Assembly: GCA_030704615.1 (NCBI GenBank)
Contig: CM060734.1
Location: 61,892,042 to 61,956,041 of the forward strand
Length of the DNA: 64,000 nucleotides
Direction: 5' to 3'
Source of the DNA: Takakia lepidozioides
Taxonomy: Eukaryota; Streptophyta; Takakiopsida; Takakiales; Takakiaceae
Positions 1 through 11,649 of the stretch are shown piece after piece. The notes under the pieces are model-generated. The model made no database searches. It was given only the letters and a program-made list of their open reading frames with translations, and was not told the DNA's origin. Position 1 is the stretch's first letter. The number at the start of each line of letters is the position of its first letter. The translations under genes were made by a program, and so were the position numbers.

Positions 1-307
1 CAGAGTGGCCCTATGTGGCCGATTTGCACATCAAAAAACAAGCACAAAAGAGGGCACAAACAGTGTGCGTTGACGCACACTGTTTGAGCTGCCAGCTAAG
101 TGTGGATTGAACCTCACAGAGATGCCTTATGTGGCCGATTTTAACATGAAACAAACAATGAGAAGGGGGGCTCAAACAGTGTGCGTTGACGCACAATGTT
201 TGAGCTTCCAATAAGGGGTGGATTCAACCCGCCAGATAGGAGCTATGTGCACGATTTTCACACCAAAAAACTAGGAAAAAGGGGGCTCAAACAGTGTGCA
301 TTGACGC

Positions 308-1300
308 CCTAACTGCAAATTTGGACGTGACGTGGCGTTGACGCGTTAGCGTCACGTCCGACGTTAGTGACGGACGTGCGTCGCGTCACGTCATGTCCTA
401 AACGGACGTTACTGTACATAAATATGTTTATTTTTTTACTTTACTATTGACTATTTACTATGAGAACCGACGTGGCAACCGATGTGGCCTCATTACGTGG
501 ACTTCATTATTTATCCGTAAAATTCATATTATGATTTATATTGTCAATCATGCGACCGTCAGCAAAGGTTGGTTGGACAAATTGTTTAAAAAAAAATAGG
601 TGCGACCACCAGAAGTGGGTGGTCGCACATTTTTTCTTATTTTTTGAATAGGTGCGACCACCCGCAGGTGGTGGTCGCAACATTTTCATTTTCTTAAATA
701 GGTGCGACCACAAGCAGTGGGTGGTCGCACATTTTTTCTTTTTAAAAAAATTTGGTGCGAAAAAAAAAAAAAAAAAAAAAAAACTGCGACCACCCCTTTG
801 CTGGTGGTTGCACCTATTAAAAAAACTGAAAAATGCTGCGACCACCCCCATGCTGGTGGTCGCACCTATTAAAAAAACTGAAAAATGCTGCGACCACCCC
901 CATGCTAGTGGTCGAAGATATTAAAAAATAAAAAAGTGTTGCGACCACCCCCCTGATGGTGGTCGCACCTATTACAAATAAAATAAAAATTGTGCGACCA
1001 CCAGTAGTGGTGGTCGCAACTGTTTAAGAAAAGAAAAAAATGCGACAACCCCTGCTGGTGGTCGCATCTATTTTTAAAAAACAAAAATGCTGCGACAACC
1101 CCTCTGCTGGTGGTCGCAACTATTAAAAAATAAGATAAATTCTGCGACCACCACCATTTGGAGGTCGCACCAATTTAACAATAATGATTTTATAAATATT
1201 GGCGGATGGAGTAATTTATAAAACAATTCATTCACTTGCCAAGGTGTCGCCTGGAATACAACGTGTTTGTGACCTGACGTCACTGACGTGTGCAACCCTG
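308..1300. mobile_element. hAT-like non-autonomous element inside the satellite
   Basis: This segment splits one satellite palindrome exactly at its centre. The left half ends ATTGACGC (300-307) and the right half restarts GTTGACGC (1301-1308). This is an 8-bp target duplication with one G-to-A change, the size used by hAT transposons. The right terminus read on the minus strand begins CAGGGTTGCACA, a typical hAT-like end; the left terminus CCCTAACTGCAA matches it only partly. The first ~100 bp are rich in GACGT motifs and the interior is an array of 52-bp hairpins. No transposase is encoded. Insertion is certain from the interrupted palindrome; superfamily is inference. Confidence 0.72.
599..1172. 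repeat. 52-bp tandem hairpin array
   Basis: About eleven units with a ~52-bp period. Each carries an inverted repeat of the form TGCGACCACC-loop-GGTGGTCGCA, with a short variable loop and A/T-rich spacers. Starts fall near 599, 651, 700, 784, 836, 888, 939, 991, 1039, 1091 and 1143. A poly-A run at ~760-782 interrupts the regular phase. Loops differ in sequence while arms are conserved, as expected if the stem is maintained or spread by conversion. Apparent ORFs here are not credible genes. Confidence 0.9.
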
Positions 1301-1924
1301 GTTGACGCACACTGTTTGAGCTGCCAGGTTAGTGTGGATTGAACCTGACAGAGATGCCCTTTGTGGCCGATTTTAACATGAAAAAAACAATGAGAAGGGG
1401 GGGCTCAAACAGTGTGCGTTGACGCACACTGTTTGAGCTTCGAAATAGGGGTGGATTGAACCAGACAGAGAGGCCCCGTTTGCACGATTTTTACACCAAA
1501 AAACAAGGCAAAATGGGAGCTCAAACAGTGTGCGTTGTCGCACACTGTTTGAGCTTCCAAATAGTGGTGGATTGAACTAGACAGACAGGCCCGTTTGTGG
1601 CCGATTTTCTTATCAAAAAACAAGCACAGAGTTGGGGCTCAAGCAGTGTGCATTGCCATACACTGTTTGAGCTTCTAAATACGGGTGGATTGATCTAGAC
1701 AGAGATGCCGTATGTAGGCGATTTTCATATCAGAAGACAAGCATATATGGGGTCTCAAATTGTGTGTGTTGCCGCACATTGTTTGAGATTCCAATCAGTG
1801 GTGGATTGAACCAGACAGGCAGGCCCAAATTGGCCAATTTTTACATCAAAAATGAAGCACAGACACTGGGTCTCAAACAGTGTGCGTTGCCGCACTCTGT
1901 TTGAGCTTCCAAATAGGTGTGGAC

Positions 1925-2851
1925 ATCACTTGTACCTTTTTTTTTGGCTGCTCCAAAAGACTCCCCAATCGCTGGAGACCCTTTGCGCTTCGGACTGCTC
2001 TCTACGCCGAGTATGTTTTGGAGCATCTCCCCCATCCTCTTTTCCACTATCTGCTTCTTTGTGAGGCCAGCATCAACATCATCTTCGACGTCCGACTCTC
2101 CCTCGGATGCAGTCTCCTCCTCACCTGTTCTTGGAAGTATGGCAGGCTGTTGTTCTTCTCCAGAATCCGGCTCTTCCATCGCCAAACTTTCCTCTTTGCC
2201 CTCTTCTTCCGCCTTTTCCTCTTCGTCTACTCTTTCCATCCTCATTCTATGTCTGGCTCTATTCCTGTCCCTAGTGTTCGTAAAGTATAACGACTTCATT
2301 CTCTTCCTCCTCCGGTGGAAACAAGGGCTCCCCACGCTGCCTCTAGAGCTCTCCAGTTTGACGTTTGCAACAAGGGTTGCTTTGGCATGTATCCAAAATA
2401 AAAATTGGACATTGTTAACCGTATTTGGATGCGGGTGTCATCATTGTGTGCGAACGGAATTCATCCATTTCTGCGTCTTTGTATTATCCAAGAAAAAAAG
2501 TAGTGGCACTTCCAATGCCGTTGCATGTACTTGTGATATATGTCAGATGTACTTCGCCGGCTGCCAATACATGGCAGCCTTCTTGCATTCTTTCAAATTC
2601 GGAAGTGCCGTTAAAATCTATTGCTAGCTCAAATTCGAGCAGTACTTGCAGATTCGCAATAATTGTGATGCTTCACATATGCATCCACGTATGTTGTACT
2701 GCCTACCCTGCGGTTTGCATTTCGCCGTCACCGTCGCAATGGGGTCATTCGGTATAAAGGTTTGTGTCGGCAATGGTGATGTGCTGCACACATTCATGCG
2801 AGGTGTCCCCCGGAGTGTCAGTGTTTGTGCTGTGCTCTTCTGGCACAACAC
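1925..2851 (-). pseudogene. unidentified coding-like relic
   Basis: I do not recognise this protein. On the minus strand a 75-codon open stretch (2851-2624) with several cysteines is followed, after a frame change near 2640, by a further open stretch to about 2490. An acidic Glu/Asp-rich segment of roughly 140 residues (2335-1925) then runs into the satellite. No stretch has a clear start or a complete domain. The acidic part would suit a nuclear protein or a transposon-encoded accessory ORF, but this is a guess. It may also be chance openness. Confidence 0.25.
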
Positions 2852-3168
2852 AACCTCATTAGATTCGGGGTTTCCTGTTTACTAGTCTCCAGGGTCGTTG
2901 CCATCTTTCCATAATGGATGGTTTCATGTCATGTTCAGGGTTTGCTTTTCATCCAAATACAGCACGGCTTCTTGTGGCTTCTTGTCTTTGAAAACAATTT
3001 TTCTAGTTGGTGTCTCTCAGTGTGGCTGACTGCAAAGTTCGGTGCAGATTTTCGCCGTGCATGTCATTCTTACATCCGTTGCATACATCGCCCGTAGTCT
3101 TTGGGTCAGTGCTACCCTTATTCACCTCAGTTCGTTTGGGGTGGATCCCCTTTCGAGAATTGCGGGCT
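2852..3168. other. no feature seen
   Basis: Unique-looking sequence between the coding-like relic and the retrotransposon target site. No convincing ORF, RNA gene or repeat found. Confidence 0.5.
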
Positions 3169-3173
3169 ATCAG

Positions 3174-4185
3174 TGTTAGAGGACTGTCGGGGACTTAGAC
3201 ACTTATACGGGATCTGTAGGGTACCCTTAATTTTTGCACAGATTGAGACCAACAGGAGCCTTAGGGGTGACAGCAGCGCACTGTAGAGGGAGGTTACACA
3301 GCCCGTCACAGTCGTCACAGCCGACACAGCCAACACAGCCCGTCACAGTCGTCGCAGTCGTCACAGTCGACACAGCCAACACAGCCCGTCACAGTCGTCA
3401 CAGCCGACACAACCAACACATCCCGTTACAGTCATCACAGCAGACACACCCGGTACAGCCACACAGCCAGTCACAGCCCGACACAGCCAAACACAGTCGC
3501 ACAGCCAGTCACAGCCCGTCACAGTTTCACACAGCCAGTCACATCTTGACACAGCTGTCACGATCATAGGGAATGAAGAGTAGGACAGGGAACGACTGTG
3601 GGGAACAACACATGCGAAGGGAACATGTTAGTTCACAGACGACGGTTAGTGAGGGAAACGGTTAGAACCACGGATAGGAAGATAAAGGGAGAAACGGGGA
3701 ATTGAGGGATATCATTCGGAGGAGGACTTCTTGGTCATGGAGGAGAGGGGATTGGGCAGAGATGAAGAACGGAAGTGAAGATATTGGGATGATGAGTAGA
3801 TGCTTGATATATGCAAGGCTGTAATGATATTGTAGAGCAGATTAGAGACACAATGGCTTCGGCCTGATACCTGATAAGTCATAATCGGATACTTTTACGA
3901 TACAATCACACTGTGTAGAGAGATCTGAGTGAAGCTGTGAAATGAATGGATGAGTTGATGGAATCCAATAGATTGATAAAGCAAACTGATACTTAATTAT
4001 CAATGGTAAGATAGCTAACATGAATACCAAAAGGGAAACAAATAGGAAACACCCCCATGATACACTAGCTGTAGGTCATGACTGATTGTTCTGCGCGGGC
4101 TGAGTACTTAGAGATTTCCAACTCTTCTATCTTGGAGTTTCCGCCTCGAATAGCGAAGGGATGGGTGAGTAAAAGCTGCGTGACA
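3174..4185 (+). repeat. 5' LTR
   Basis: 1012 bp, starting TGTTAGAGGA and ending GTGACA. It pairs with 12416-13399. Positions ~3297-3560 are an irregular minisatellite of CACAG-containing units (variants of CACAGCC, TCGTCACAG and CGACACAG). This array accounts for most of the 28-bp length difference from the 3' LTR. Single-base differences between the LTRs are mainly C/T transitions. Confidence 0.95.
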
Positions 4186-4773
4186 TTTGGCGACCATACT
4201 GGGGACCTAAGACATGAACAACCAGATGTGGCAGGCATCTGGTGGGATCATGGTGGTTGGACCATTAAAGAATTTGAAGTGAATCAAATTCCCTGTGGAA
4301 CGAAGGAAGAAAGATTGTCCAAACAATTCTTTCAAAGGTTCTTGGAATTGCCAGACGGTTGTAAAGAAAATATTCTTAAGCGAGTGCATGATGCTGATCC
4401 AGAATGGGGTCTGGAGAAAGGAGTGATAAAGATTTATCAGGTAGCCTGTAGAGGAAGAGCACGTTGGTTACCAACATTGGTTTATGTGATAGCATTGCTA
4501 TCCATTAAACGAGTAGAGTTTGAAGGCTGGGAAGAAAGAAAGGTGAATGTTTATACTCATATGCATGAAGAGCTTGTACTGGTAAAGAATTGGATTCCAA
4601 AGGATATTTTGTGGATCAAACTCACACCAAGAACAGCTTTCCAGACTTGTTTGCCATATGGTTATATGGTAACGGAGACTTCAAGTATAGCCAAGGGTGC
4701 ATTGAAGCTTGAAAGAAACCTAGGCATATACGAGAGATATTACAGAAGAGAGTTTTGGTTATTGCCACATTAA
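4078..4773 (+). CDS. extra ORF upstream of gag, function unknown
   Basis: 231 codons from an ATG that lies inside the 5' LTR. The first ~36 codons are therefore LTR sequence and the remainder crosses the primer-binding site, so the biologically used start may be different. The protein is tryptophan- and charge-rich, without zinc knuckles or protease motifs. Stops TAA and TGA separate it from gag, which begins 21 bp later in the same frame. Some Ogre-type elements carry an additional ORF before gag; that analogy is positional only. I do not recognise the sequence. It could be an N-terminal gag extension cut off by mutation. Confidence 0.55.
   Translation: MTDCSARAEYLEISNSSILEFPPRIAKGWVSKSCVTFGDHTGDLRHEQPDVAGIWWDHGGWTIKEFEVNQIPCGTKEERLSKQFFQRFLELPDGCKENILKRVHDADPEWGLEKGVIKIYQVACRGRARWLPTLVYVIALLSIKRVEFEGWEERKVNVYTHMHEELVLVKNWIPKDILWIKLTPRTAFQTCLPYGYMVTETSSIAKGALKLERNLGIYERYYRREFWLLPH
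4188..4206 (+). other. primer-binding site (PBS)
   Basis: TGGCGACCATACTGGGGAC lies 2 bp after the 5' LTR end. It starts with the TGG expected to pair with a tRNA 3' CCA end. The tRNA species was not assigned. Confidence 0.75.
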
Positions 4774-4794
4774 AAGAAATGAAAGACATGGGAC

Positions 4795-7233
4795 ATGAGT
4801 GATGAAAGAGAAGCTAGACGACAGAGATATTCAGCAAAAAGAGAAAGCTATCTGAAAGCTAATTATCCATATCTTTGGGAGAGAGGAATAGACATAGGGG
4901 AATCATCTGGACCTCTCACACCATTAAGATCAAAGAGTACATCACCTATACCGGAAGAACTAGAGTTGGATGCCACTCCTTCTGTTTCTTTGCAAGAAAG
5001 ATTAAGGGAATTGGTACAGGAAGAAGATCAATCACGAGGTGAAAGATCTGAGGTACATCCTTAGATAAAAGACTTGACAGAAATCTTTGATAAGAGTTGG
5101 CATGGAACACCAAAAGCAGGAACTCCAGTTTCTGAAGCAGAAGGTGAAGAAGGAGAAGAGGATGTGGCAGAGCCAACGGAGAGTTCAGACTCTCCAACAC
5201 CATTACAGTTGAGTTACATGAGTGAAGAAGAAACCCAAGGGCAGAACTTGGAGGATGAAAACAGAGAGAAGAAATTAGAAGAGGAAGAATATGAAGAAGT
5301 AGACCCAACAGCTGAGGTTGAGACTACAACCAGGACATCCCAACCCGTTGGACCTGGATCAAGTGGAGCACTTGGATCACAGGCCAACGAAGGTGTCGGC
5401 TCAGGGGGATCAGGCGGGCTACCTGGATCTGGCTCTGGGGGGACAGGGAGTGTGGGAAGTAGTGCAACTGAAGCTGGGAATACTGTGAATATCGTGGGGC
5501 CAGAAGCAGGGAGTGCTCAAGGGCTACCACTTGGTGGAAGATCCACCACAAAAACAACAGGTCCAGAAGGACCAGCACCAGCAAGGGTGCCAGCACCTGT
5601 CAGTGGGCAGAAGGTAGGGCCACAGATGGCGTTACAACCAACACGGGCAAAACCACCCTTTCCAATATATTCAGGAAAAGGGGATCCCGATGTACACATT
5701 AGCCAATTTGAGCACATGTGTATAGTGAACAATGAGAATGGCGATGATGCCAAGATGAGACTGTTTCCTTGTTCACTTATCAAGAAAGCAAGTGAATGGT
5801 ATGCAAGATTCCCTGATAATCATTTCCTAACCTGGAATGGCTTGAATACAGCATTTCGAAATAGGTTCAGGACAAGTAAAACTGAGGATGAAGTGTATGG
5901 AAGTTTACAACAGCTGAAGCAGAAGAAGCATGAAACTGTTGAAGAGTATATGGAGAAGATGGAATTGATGATGAAAAAGCTGGCTGCAGTACCAGCGCCC
6001 GGTTTACAGAAGACTTGGTTTGTGAGTGGACTAAGACCAGAGTTGCAAAAGAAAGTGGATATGTTACCCCATAATACAGTGGAGGAGGCATTTGAAACTG
6101 CGAACAGAATTGAGCAATTGGGAATGCTCAGGAGAGAGAAAAAAGAAGATGAGGACTCTGAGGATGAGTCAGATGAAGAAGAAGAGCAAGAACTAAAAAG
6201 AAAGAGTAAGAGAAAGGAGAAGTTGAAGAGGGATAACTATGAAAAAAAATTGGAAGAAATCTTGAAGAAGTATGCCACAGAGGCTGCAACACATTGGAGG
6301 AAGGGTGTATGGTGTGCAAAGTGCCAGAATGAAGGCCATACCACCACAGAATGCCACATGAAGGAGAAACACTGTACTATCTGTAAAATGGATAACCATT
6401 CTACTGAGAATTGTTACTACAACAGAAGGACAGCTGCAAGAGAACCTAGGCAAGTAAGGGTGCATCAGGTGCAGCCCCAGCCAAGAAGAAACAATGATCA
6501 GGACCACTATGGTAGGTCTGGTGGTTATAACAATGGCATGGAAGGGAGAGGTAATTCAAGAGGGAATTACCAAGGAAATTCCAGAGGCAACTATCAGGGT
6601 AATCCAAGGGGGAATTACCAGCCCGGGAATCAGGATTATAGAAATAATCCAAGAACAGACCAAGGGCGAGGACCCAATGGTGAAGAGCTATGTTACTATT
6701 GTAATCAGCCAGGACATCGCAAGGCAGCCTGTTCATTCTGGATAAGACACCAGAATGAGATGAGAGCTCCTGTGAATGAGGGCCCAGTGGTGGCAGCTCA
6801 CATGGTTAGGCCATGTGTTGTACCAGAAGTAAGTACAATGATAGTAACAAGAAGTAAAGCCAAACTAATACCTCCAGTAGAAGAGGAAGAAGATGAGAAT
6901 GGAAGTGGCAATGATATGCCTGAAGATGAAGAGACTTGGAAAGATGAGAAGGAACTGCACAAGGAAGTGGCAGATACTATAAGGGAAATGCAAAAGAGTA
7001 CTGATATTCCTGTGGCAGATTCCTCTGATTCGGATAGAGAAAAGAAGGGAGTGAGGAAGAAAGGAAAAAAGAAGATGCAGACATGCAAAGTAATGAAGAG
7101 ACTTTGGCTGAAGTAATATGCCAGACCAAAGCAGAAATTACCATTGGACAGCTATTAGCTGTGGCACCTTATTGTAGGCACAGGCTGTATCAAGCAATCA
7201 ATCGAATTGCCCAAGAGACAGAAACACAGACCT
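4795..7233 (+). pseudogene. gag: gag polyprotein, with one in-frame stop and a late frameshift
   Basis: Structural capsid/nucleocapsid protein. From ATG 4795 the frame runs to TAA 7116, interrupted by a single TAG at 5062-5064. The N-terminal ~270 residues are acidic and Gly/Ser-rich. A Retrotrans_gag capsid domain spans roughly nt 5640-6120. A Lys/Glu-rich linker is followed by three CX2CX4HX4C zinc knuckles near 6313-6354, 6373-6414 and 6691-6732, with Asn/Gly/Arg-rich repeats between the second and third. Near 7075 another frame carries on with a conserved-looking gag-protease linker to TGA at ~7233, so a frameshift is likely there. The TAG could be a readthrough site, but the other lesions make simple decay more likely. 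Confidence 0.85.
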
Positions 7234-7243
7234 GAACAGCAAG

Positions 7244-7640
7244 GTGACCAGTTATAATGTGAAGCCGGAAGGGCGAGAAACAGTCATGGACTTTGATGAT
7301 TCTATGCCGGTAATCCAATTGAGAATTGGAAGCACAGAACTAACTGATGTACTGATAGATGGTGGTTCTGGAGTAAATATCATGACAGACCAATTAAGGA
7401 AGAAGCTTGGTCTAAGTAACATGAAACCAGCCCCATTTACAGTAACAATGGCAGATCAAAGAAGTGTACAACCATTGGGATTAATAAGAGGAGTTAAGAT
7501 ACAGATACAGAAAATGATCTTTATGATCACAGTAACTGTATTAAAATGGATGAAGTCATGGAGGCTTACTCCTTATTATTGGGACGTCCGTGGCTGAAAC
7601 AGGCCAGGGTATTCCATGACTGGAATTCTCATTACTAACC
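7244..7640 (+). pseudogene. retropepsin-type aspartic protease, frameshifted
   Basis: Matures the Gag-Pol polyprotein. The active-site region reads LIDGGSGVNIM, where DGG replaces the usual DTG/DSG triad; a similar variant occurs in other plant gypsy elements. The first open stretch ends at 7597, but the conserved distal LLLGRPWL motif appears in a different frame from about 7546. A 1-nt shift therefore lies near 7530-7546. A TAA follows near 7637, and further open sequence with one stop links to the RT frame. Confidence 0.8.
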
Positions 7641-7808
7641 GTGTATAATGGGATACACGAGATACAAATTACCACAAAGAAATCTAGTAGATTACCTGCT
7701 ACAAGAAGACCTCGAGGAGTCAGAGAGTATGACTGGAAATGAGGACTGGATGAGGAGCAGGAAGCTACCCTATTTGCTGCACACCCAGAGTGGGAGCAGG
7801 TTGCAGAG

Positions 7809-10800
7809 ATGCGGCTGGAAAGCCTAAGTTGTTTGAGAGGTATCTGCTGTGGTGTAGTGACAGCAACACCAACTGAAGAGGAAACTAGCAGTTACCCATC
7901 ACATTTCTATGAAGAAAGAGAAGGAGAAATAGAAATCCTAGAAGAACCAGCCACTGTGAGCTTACAGGATGAAGTGGTGACTGGTTGGACAATCACAGCT
8001 GATGAGCAGGTGAGGGAAGTAAATGTGGGAACTAAAGAGGAACCGAGGATGGTGAAAGTAGGAGCTGATTTGGAGCCGGAATTCTTCGAAGAAGCTAAAA
8101 GCTTGTTCATCAAATACAGAGATGTATTTGCTTGGAGCTATGAGGATCTAAAAGGGATACCACCTGAAGTCTGTCAGCATAAAATTGAACTAGAACCAGG
8201 GTCAGTACCAATCAAGCAGGCGAGGTATAGAATGAATCCCAACTACGCACAGAAGGTTGGAGAAGAGATAAAGAAGTTGGCTGAGGCTAAGTTTATATAC
8301 CAAATAGAGTATACAACTTGGTTGTCACCCATTGTTATAGTTCCCAAGAAGAATGGCAAACTAAGAGTATGTGTGAACTATAAGAAGCTGAATGCTTGTA
8401 CGAAGAAAGATCCTTTCCCTTTGCCATTCACAGAAGCAGTATTAGACATTGTGGCAGGCCATGAGATGTACTCATTCATGGATGGCTTCAGTGGTTATAA
8501 TCAAGTGCAAGTGGCAGAAGAAGACCAAGGGAAAACAACTTTCATCACAGACTGGGGGGCTTATGCATACAAAGTCATGCCCTTTGGACTTTGTAATGCA
8601 CCAGCGACCTTTCAGAGAGTGATAAGTGAATCTTTTCATGAGTATCTGGATGATTTCATACAGGTATTCTTGGATGATTTCAGTGTGTACAGCTCTAAGA
8701 GTGAGCACTTGCATAAATTGGAGTTATGTTTGGCCAGATGCAGGATGAGAGGTCTGGGCCTGAATCCAGAGAAGTGTACTTTCTGTGTGAACTCAGGGGT
8801 GCTTCTGGGACACATTGTGTGTAAGAAGAGACTCCTTGTGGATCCCAGAAAGACAGAGTCCATTAAAGCCTCTCCACCACCAGTGAATGTTAAAAGTCTA
8901 CGGAGATTCCTTGGGCAAACCAGTTATTACAGGAGATTTGTCAAAAGGTATGCACAAATAGCAGCACCATTGAGCAAACTACTGAAGAAAGATGCAGTGT
9001 TTGCCTGGACAGCTGAATGTCAACAGGCATTTGAGGAACTTACACTGTCAGTAACAACTACACCTGTGCTGATTAACCCTCACTGGCATGTAGTATTCCA
9101 TGTTCACTGCGATGCATCAGGAGAAGCGTTGGGAGCGGTGTTAGCCCAGAATGTTACAGGGAATATAGATTCACCTGTGTACTATGCTAGCCGGTTGATG
9201 AACAGTGCTGAGAGGAACTATAGCACAACGGAAAGAGAAGCATTGGCAATGATCTATGCAGTGAAGAAATTCAGGCATTACCTGTTGGGCAAGAAGTTTA
9301 TGTTCTATGTGGATCACCAGGCTTTGATATACCTGGTAAACAAACCTCTGATAAGCGGAAGAATAGCAAGATGGTTGATAATCTTGCACGAGTTTGAGTT
9401 CGAGGTTGTTTACAAGCCTGGGAGACTGCATCTTGTGGCGGATCATTTGTCACGATTGTCAACAGGAGAACCAACCACATGAATAGATGATCAATTACCA
9501 GATGCGAGTCTCTTTGCAGTGGAGGTGCAGGGAAGTGCAGATGACTGGTTAGATTGGCAGTGGCCAATCAGATACTACCTTGCTCATGGTCAGTGCCCAC
9601 CTAGTTATGGTAAGGAGCAGAGGAAGAGAATCGCTATCAAAGCTTTACCTTATACTATGGTAGGAAGCAGAATGTATAAGTTAGGACCTGATGGAGTACT
9701 AAAACGATGCTTGTACCACCATGAAGTAAATAAAGTTTTGGCGGAAGTTCATAAAGGAGTGGCTGGAGGTCATTTTGGAGAAGAGACTACCAGTAGAAAG
9801 ATACTACTCGCAGGATACTGGTGGCCTACTTTGTTCAAAGATGTACACGAGTATTGTCAGAAGTGTGATGAATGTCAGAGGCTAGGACCTTTGAAGAGAT
9901 CTGGAAGGATGGCCTTGCATCCTACAATGCCTACGGAACCATTTCAGAAATGGGGACTAGATTTTGTTGGACCAATTAACCCACCATCCAAGAATACACG
10001 AAACAGGTACATAATTACAGCCACTGATTATACTACAAAGTGGGTGGAAGCTAAAGCTTTGAGGGACAACACAGCCAAGTCCACAGCAAGGTTCCTGTAC
10101 GAGAACATACTTACACGATTTGGCTGTCCCTTAGAATTTATCAGTGATCAGGGAAGTCACTTCATGAATGAGACCATTGAGTTGTTGACTAAAGAGTTTA
10201 TGATTGTGCATAGAAAGAGTACAACATATTACCCACAGGGTAATGGGCAGGCAGAGGCTACCAACAAAATACTATGTACTATCTTGGCTAAGATAGTCAA
10301 TGCAAACAGAACGGATTGGGATACAAAGCTGCTGACAGCTTTGTGGTCATACAGGACTTCATATAAAGTCACCACTAAGTATACACCATTCCAATTAGTT
10401 TATGGTATGGAAGCCTTATTTCCAGTGGAATTCCTGTTACCTACCATGAGAACGGAGTGGGGAAAGAGAATGGAATTGCAAGACTCCATCAAGGTCAGGA
10501 AACATGAATTATACCATGTGGAAGAAGTACGTGCTGATGCAGCTGATAATATGACCAGAATTCAGATGAAGCGAAAGGAACAGTTTGATGAAGGCAAGTT
10601 AAAGACTTTTAAGACGGGGGATTTGGTTCTATGGTTGCAGAAGAAAGGAAAGATTCAAGCTTCTAAGCTTAAATCACCATGGAAAGGACCTTATGTCATA
10701 CAAAAGATGTATGATAACAACACCGCCATGTTACAAACCATTAACAAAGAAATGCTGGGAAGAGTCAATGCCAATAAGTTGAAGGGGTACAGTGGTATCC

Positions 10801-11507
10801 ATGACAAACCCTTGCAGCATGATTTGCATGTTGAACCGCAAGAGCAGTCACGGGCTGCACCAGTGTTACGAACGGAGTATGGAGCACTTGTCGCTAGGCC
10901 CAGCATATATGACCAGGACGGGCAAAACAAACGTGACACAGCCTATCACAGCCCATCAAGGCAAAGCACAGCCTATCACAGCCCATCACGACGTGACATA
11001 GCCTATCACAGCCCATCAAGGCAAAGCACAGCCTATCACAGCCCAGCACGGCGCAACACAGTCTATCACAACCTACCACGGCGTGTCACAGCCTATCACA
11101 GCTTACCACAGTGCATCATAGCCTATCACAGTGTAACACAGTATGACACAGCCTGTCACAGCTCAAGACAGCCTACTAAAGTTACACGATCCATAGAATC
11201 AGTGACAAGTGGACGCATAATAACTTCAGGAAAATGGCTGACGGAAGAGAAAACGGAAATTACTTTAAAAATAGACACGTGGAGGTCAGGGCGCGACACA
11301 CAGCCGAGAAGGAAGTGCAAGAACAGGTGTCAAAAAGAAAGAGGACAAGAACGGCCGTCAAAAGGGATGAAAGGCGGGCCCATTAATGAATACGGAAAAA
11401 GGGAAACGGAACGAACGGCAAGTACAGAAAAGCGGAATTCTTGTCACATGTGTGATCCTAGTGGACTATCCAACAGGGAAAGTCCACTAAAGAAAAAAAA
11501 AATCTAA
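7809..11507 (+). pseudogene. pol: pol: reverse transcriptase, RNase H and integrase, one in-frame TGA
   Basis: Copies element RNA into DNA and inserts it. One frame covers RT, RNase H and integrase, broken only by TGA 9480-9482 between RNase H and integrase. The RT palm has a conserved DGFSGYNQ block and the catalytic FLDD near 8670. RNase H begins at HCDASG near 9105 and includes the TEREALA block. Integrase has the HHCC zinc finger (nt ~9750-9880), a D-D-E core with LDFVGPI, ISDQGSHF and YYPQGNGQAE, and a GPY/F-type C-terminal module (WKGPYVI, ~10680). After that the protein has a ~200-residue tail of degenerate AYHSPSR repeats and basic sequence. The tail is encoded by DNA minisatellite and has no known role. 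Confidence 0.93.
10930..11175 (+). repeat. CACAGCC minisatellite within the integrase tail
   Basis: About nine units near 30 bp of the type GACACAGCCTATCACAGCCCATCA. They keep the reading frame open and encode repeated AYHSP. The core CACAGCC resembles the CACAG minisatellite in both LTRs of the same element. Confidence 0.85.
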
Positions 11508-11649
11508 AATCCAGTCACAGCGGATACAGCCAATAGAAAACCAGAGAAAGGATCAAGAAAATGGAGGGAAATTGAGCGCAAGAGGCGGCGTCGTTCTGAG
11601 TAACGGGCGTCTCGACGGGACAGACCATCAATGCTATAGCTTGGAAACT

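Larger units (their letters stand above)
1..1922. repeat. ~116-bp palindrome-bearing satellite array
   Basis: Tandem units recur every 115-118 bp, with palindromes starting at 55, 171, 286 (cut), 1404, 1520, 1638, 1754 and 1872. The palindrome has 16-nt arms, CTCAAACAGTGTGCGT and its reverse complement, around a 2-nt centre TG. Between palindromes each unit keeps a spacer containing GGTGGATTGAACC, GGCCGATTTT and an A-rich run before the next CTCAAAC. The array starts before base 1 and fades at about 1922. The gap between the units at 286 and 1404 is explained by a ~1-kb insertion; removing it restores the 116-bp spacing. ORFs read through this region are repeat shadows. Confidence 0.93.

Noticed and set aside
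507-924. ORFs of 90-114 codons on both strands in the 52-bp array
   Set aside because: They are repeat shadows with lysine/phenylalanine homopolymers and no domain.
3234-3569. ORFs within the LTR CACAG minisatellite
   Set aside because: Low-complexity readings on both strands, duplicated in the other LTR; not genes.
5062-5064. TAG in gag as programmed readthrough
   Set aside because: No recognisable readthrough context, it lies early in gag rather than at a gag-pol boundary, and the element has several other lesions.
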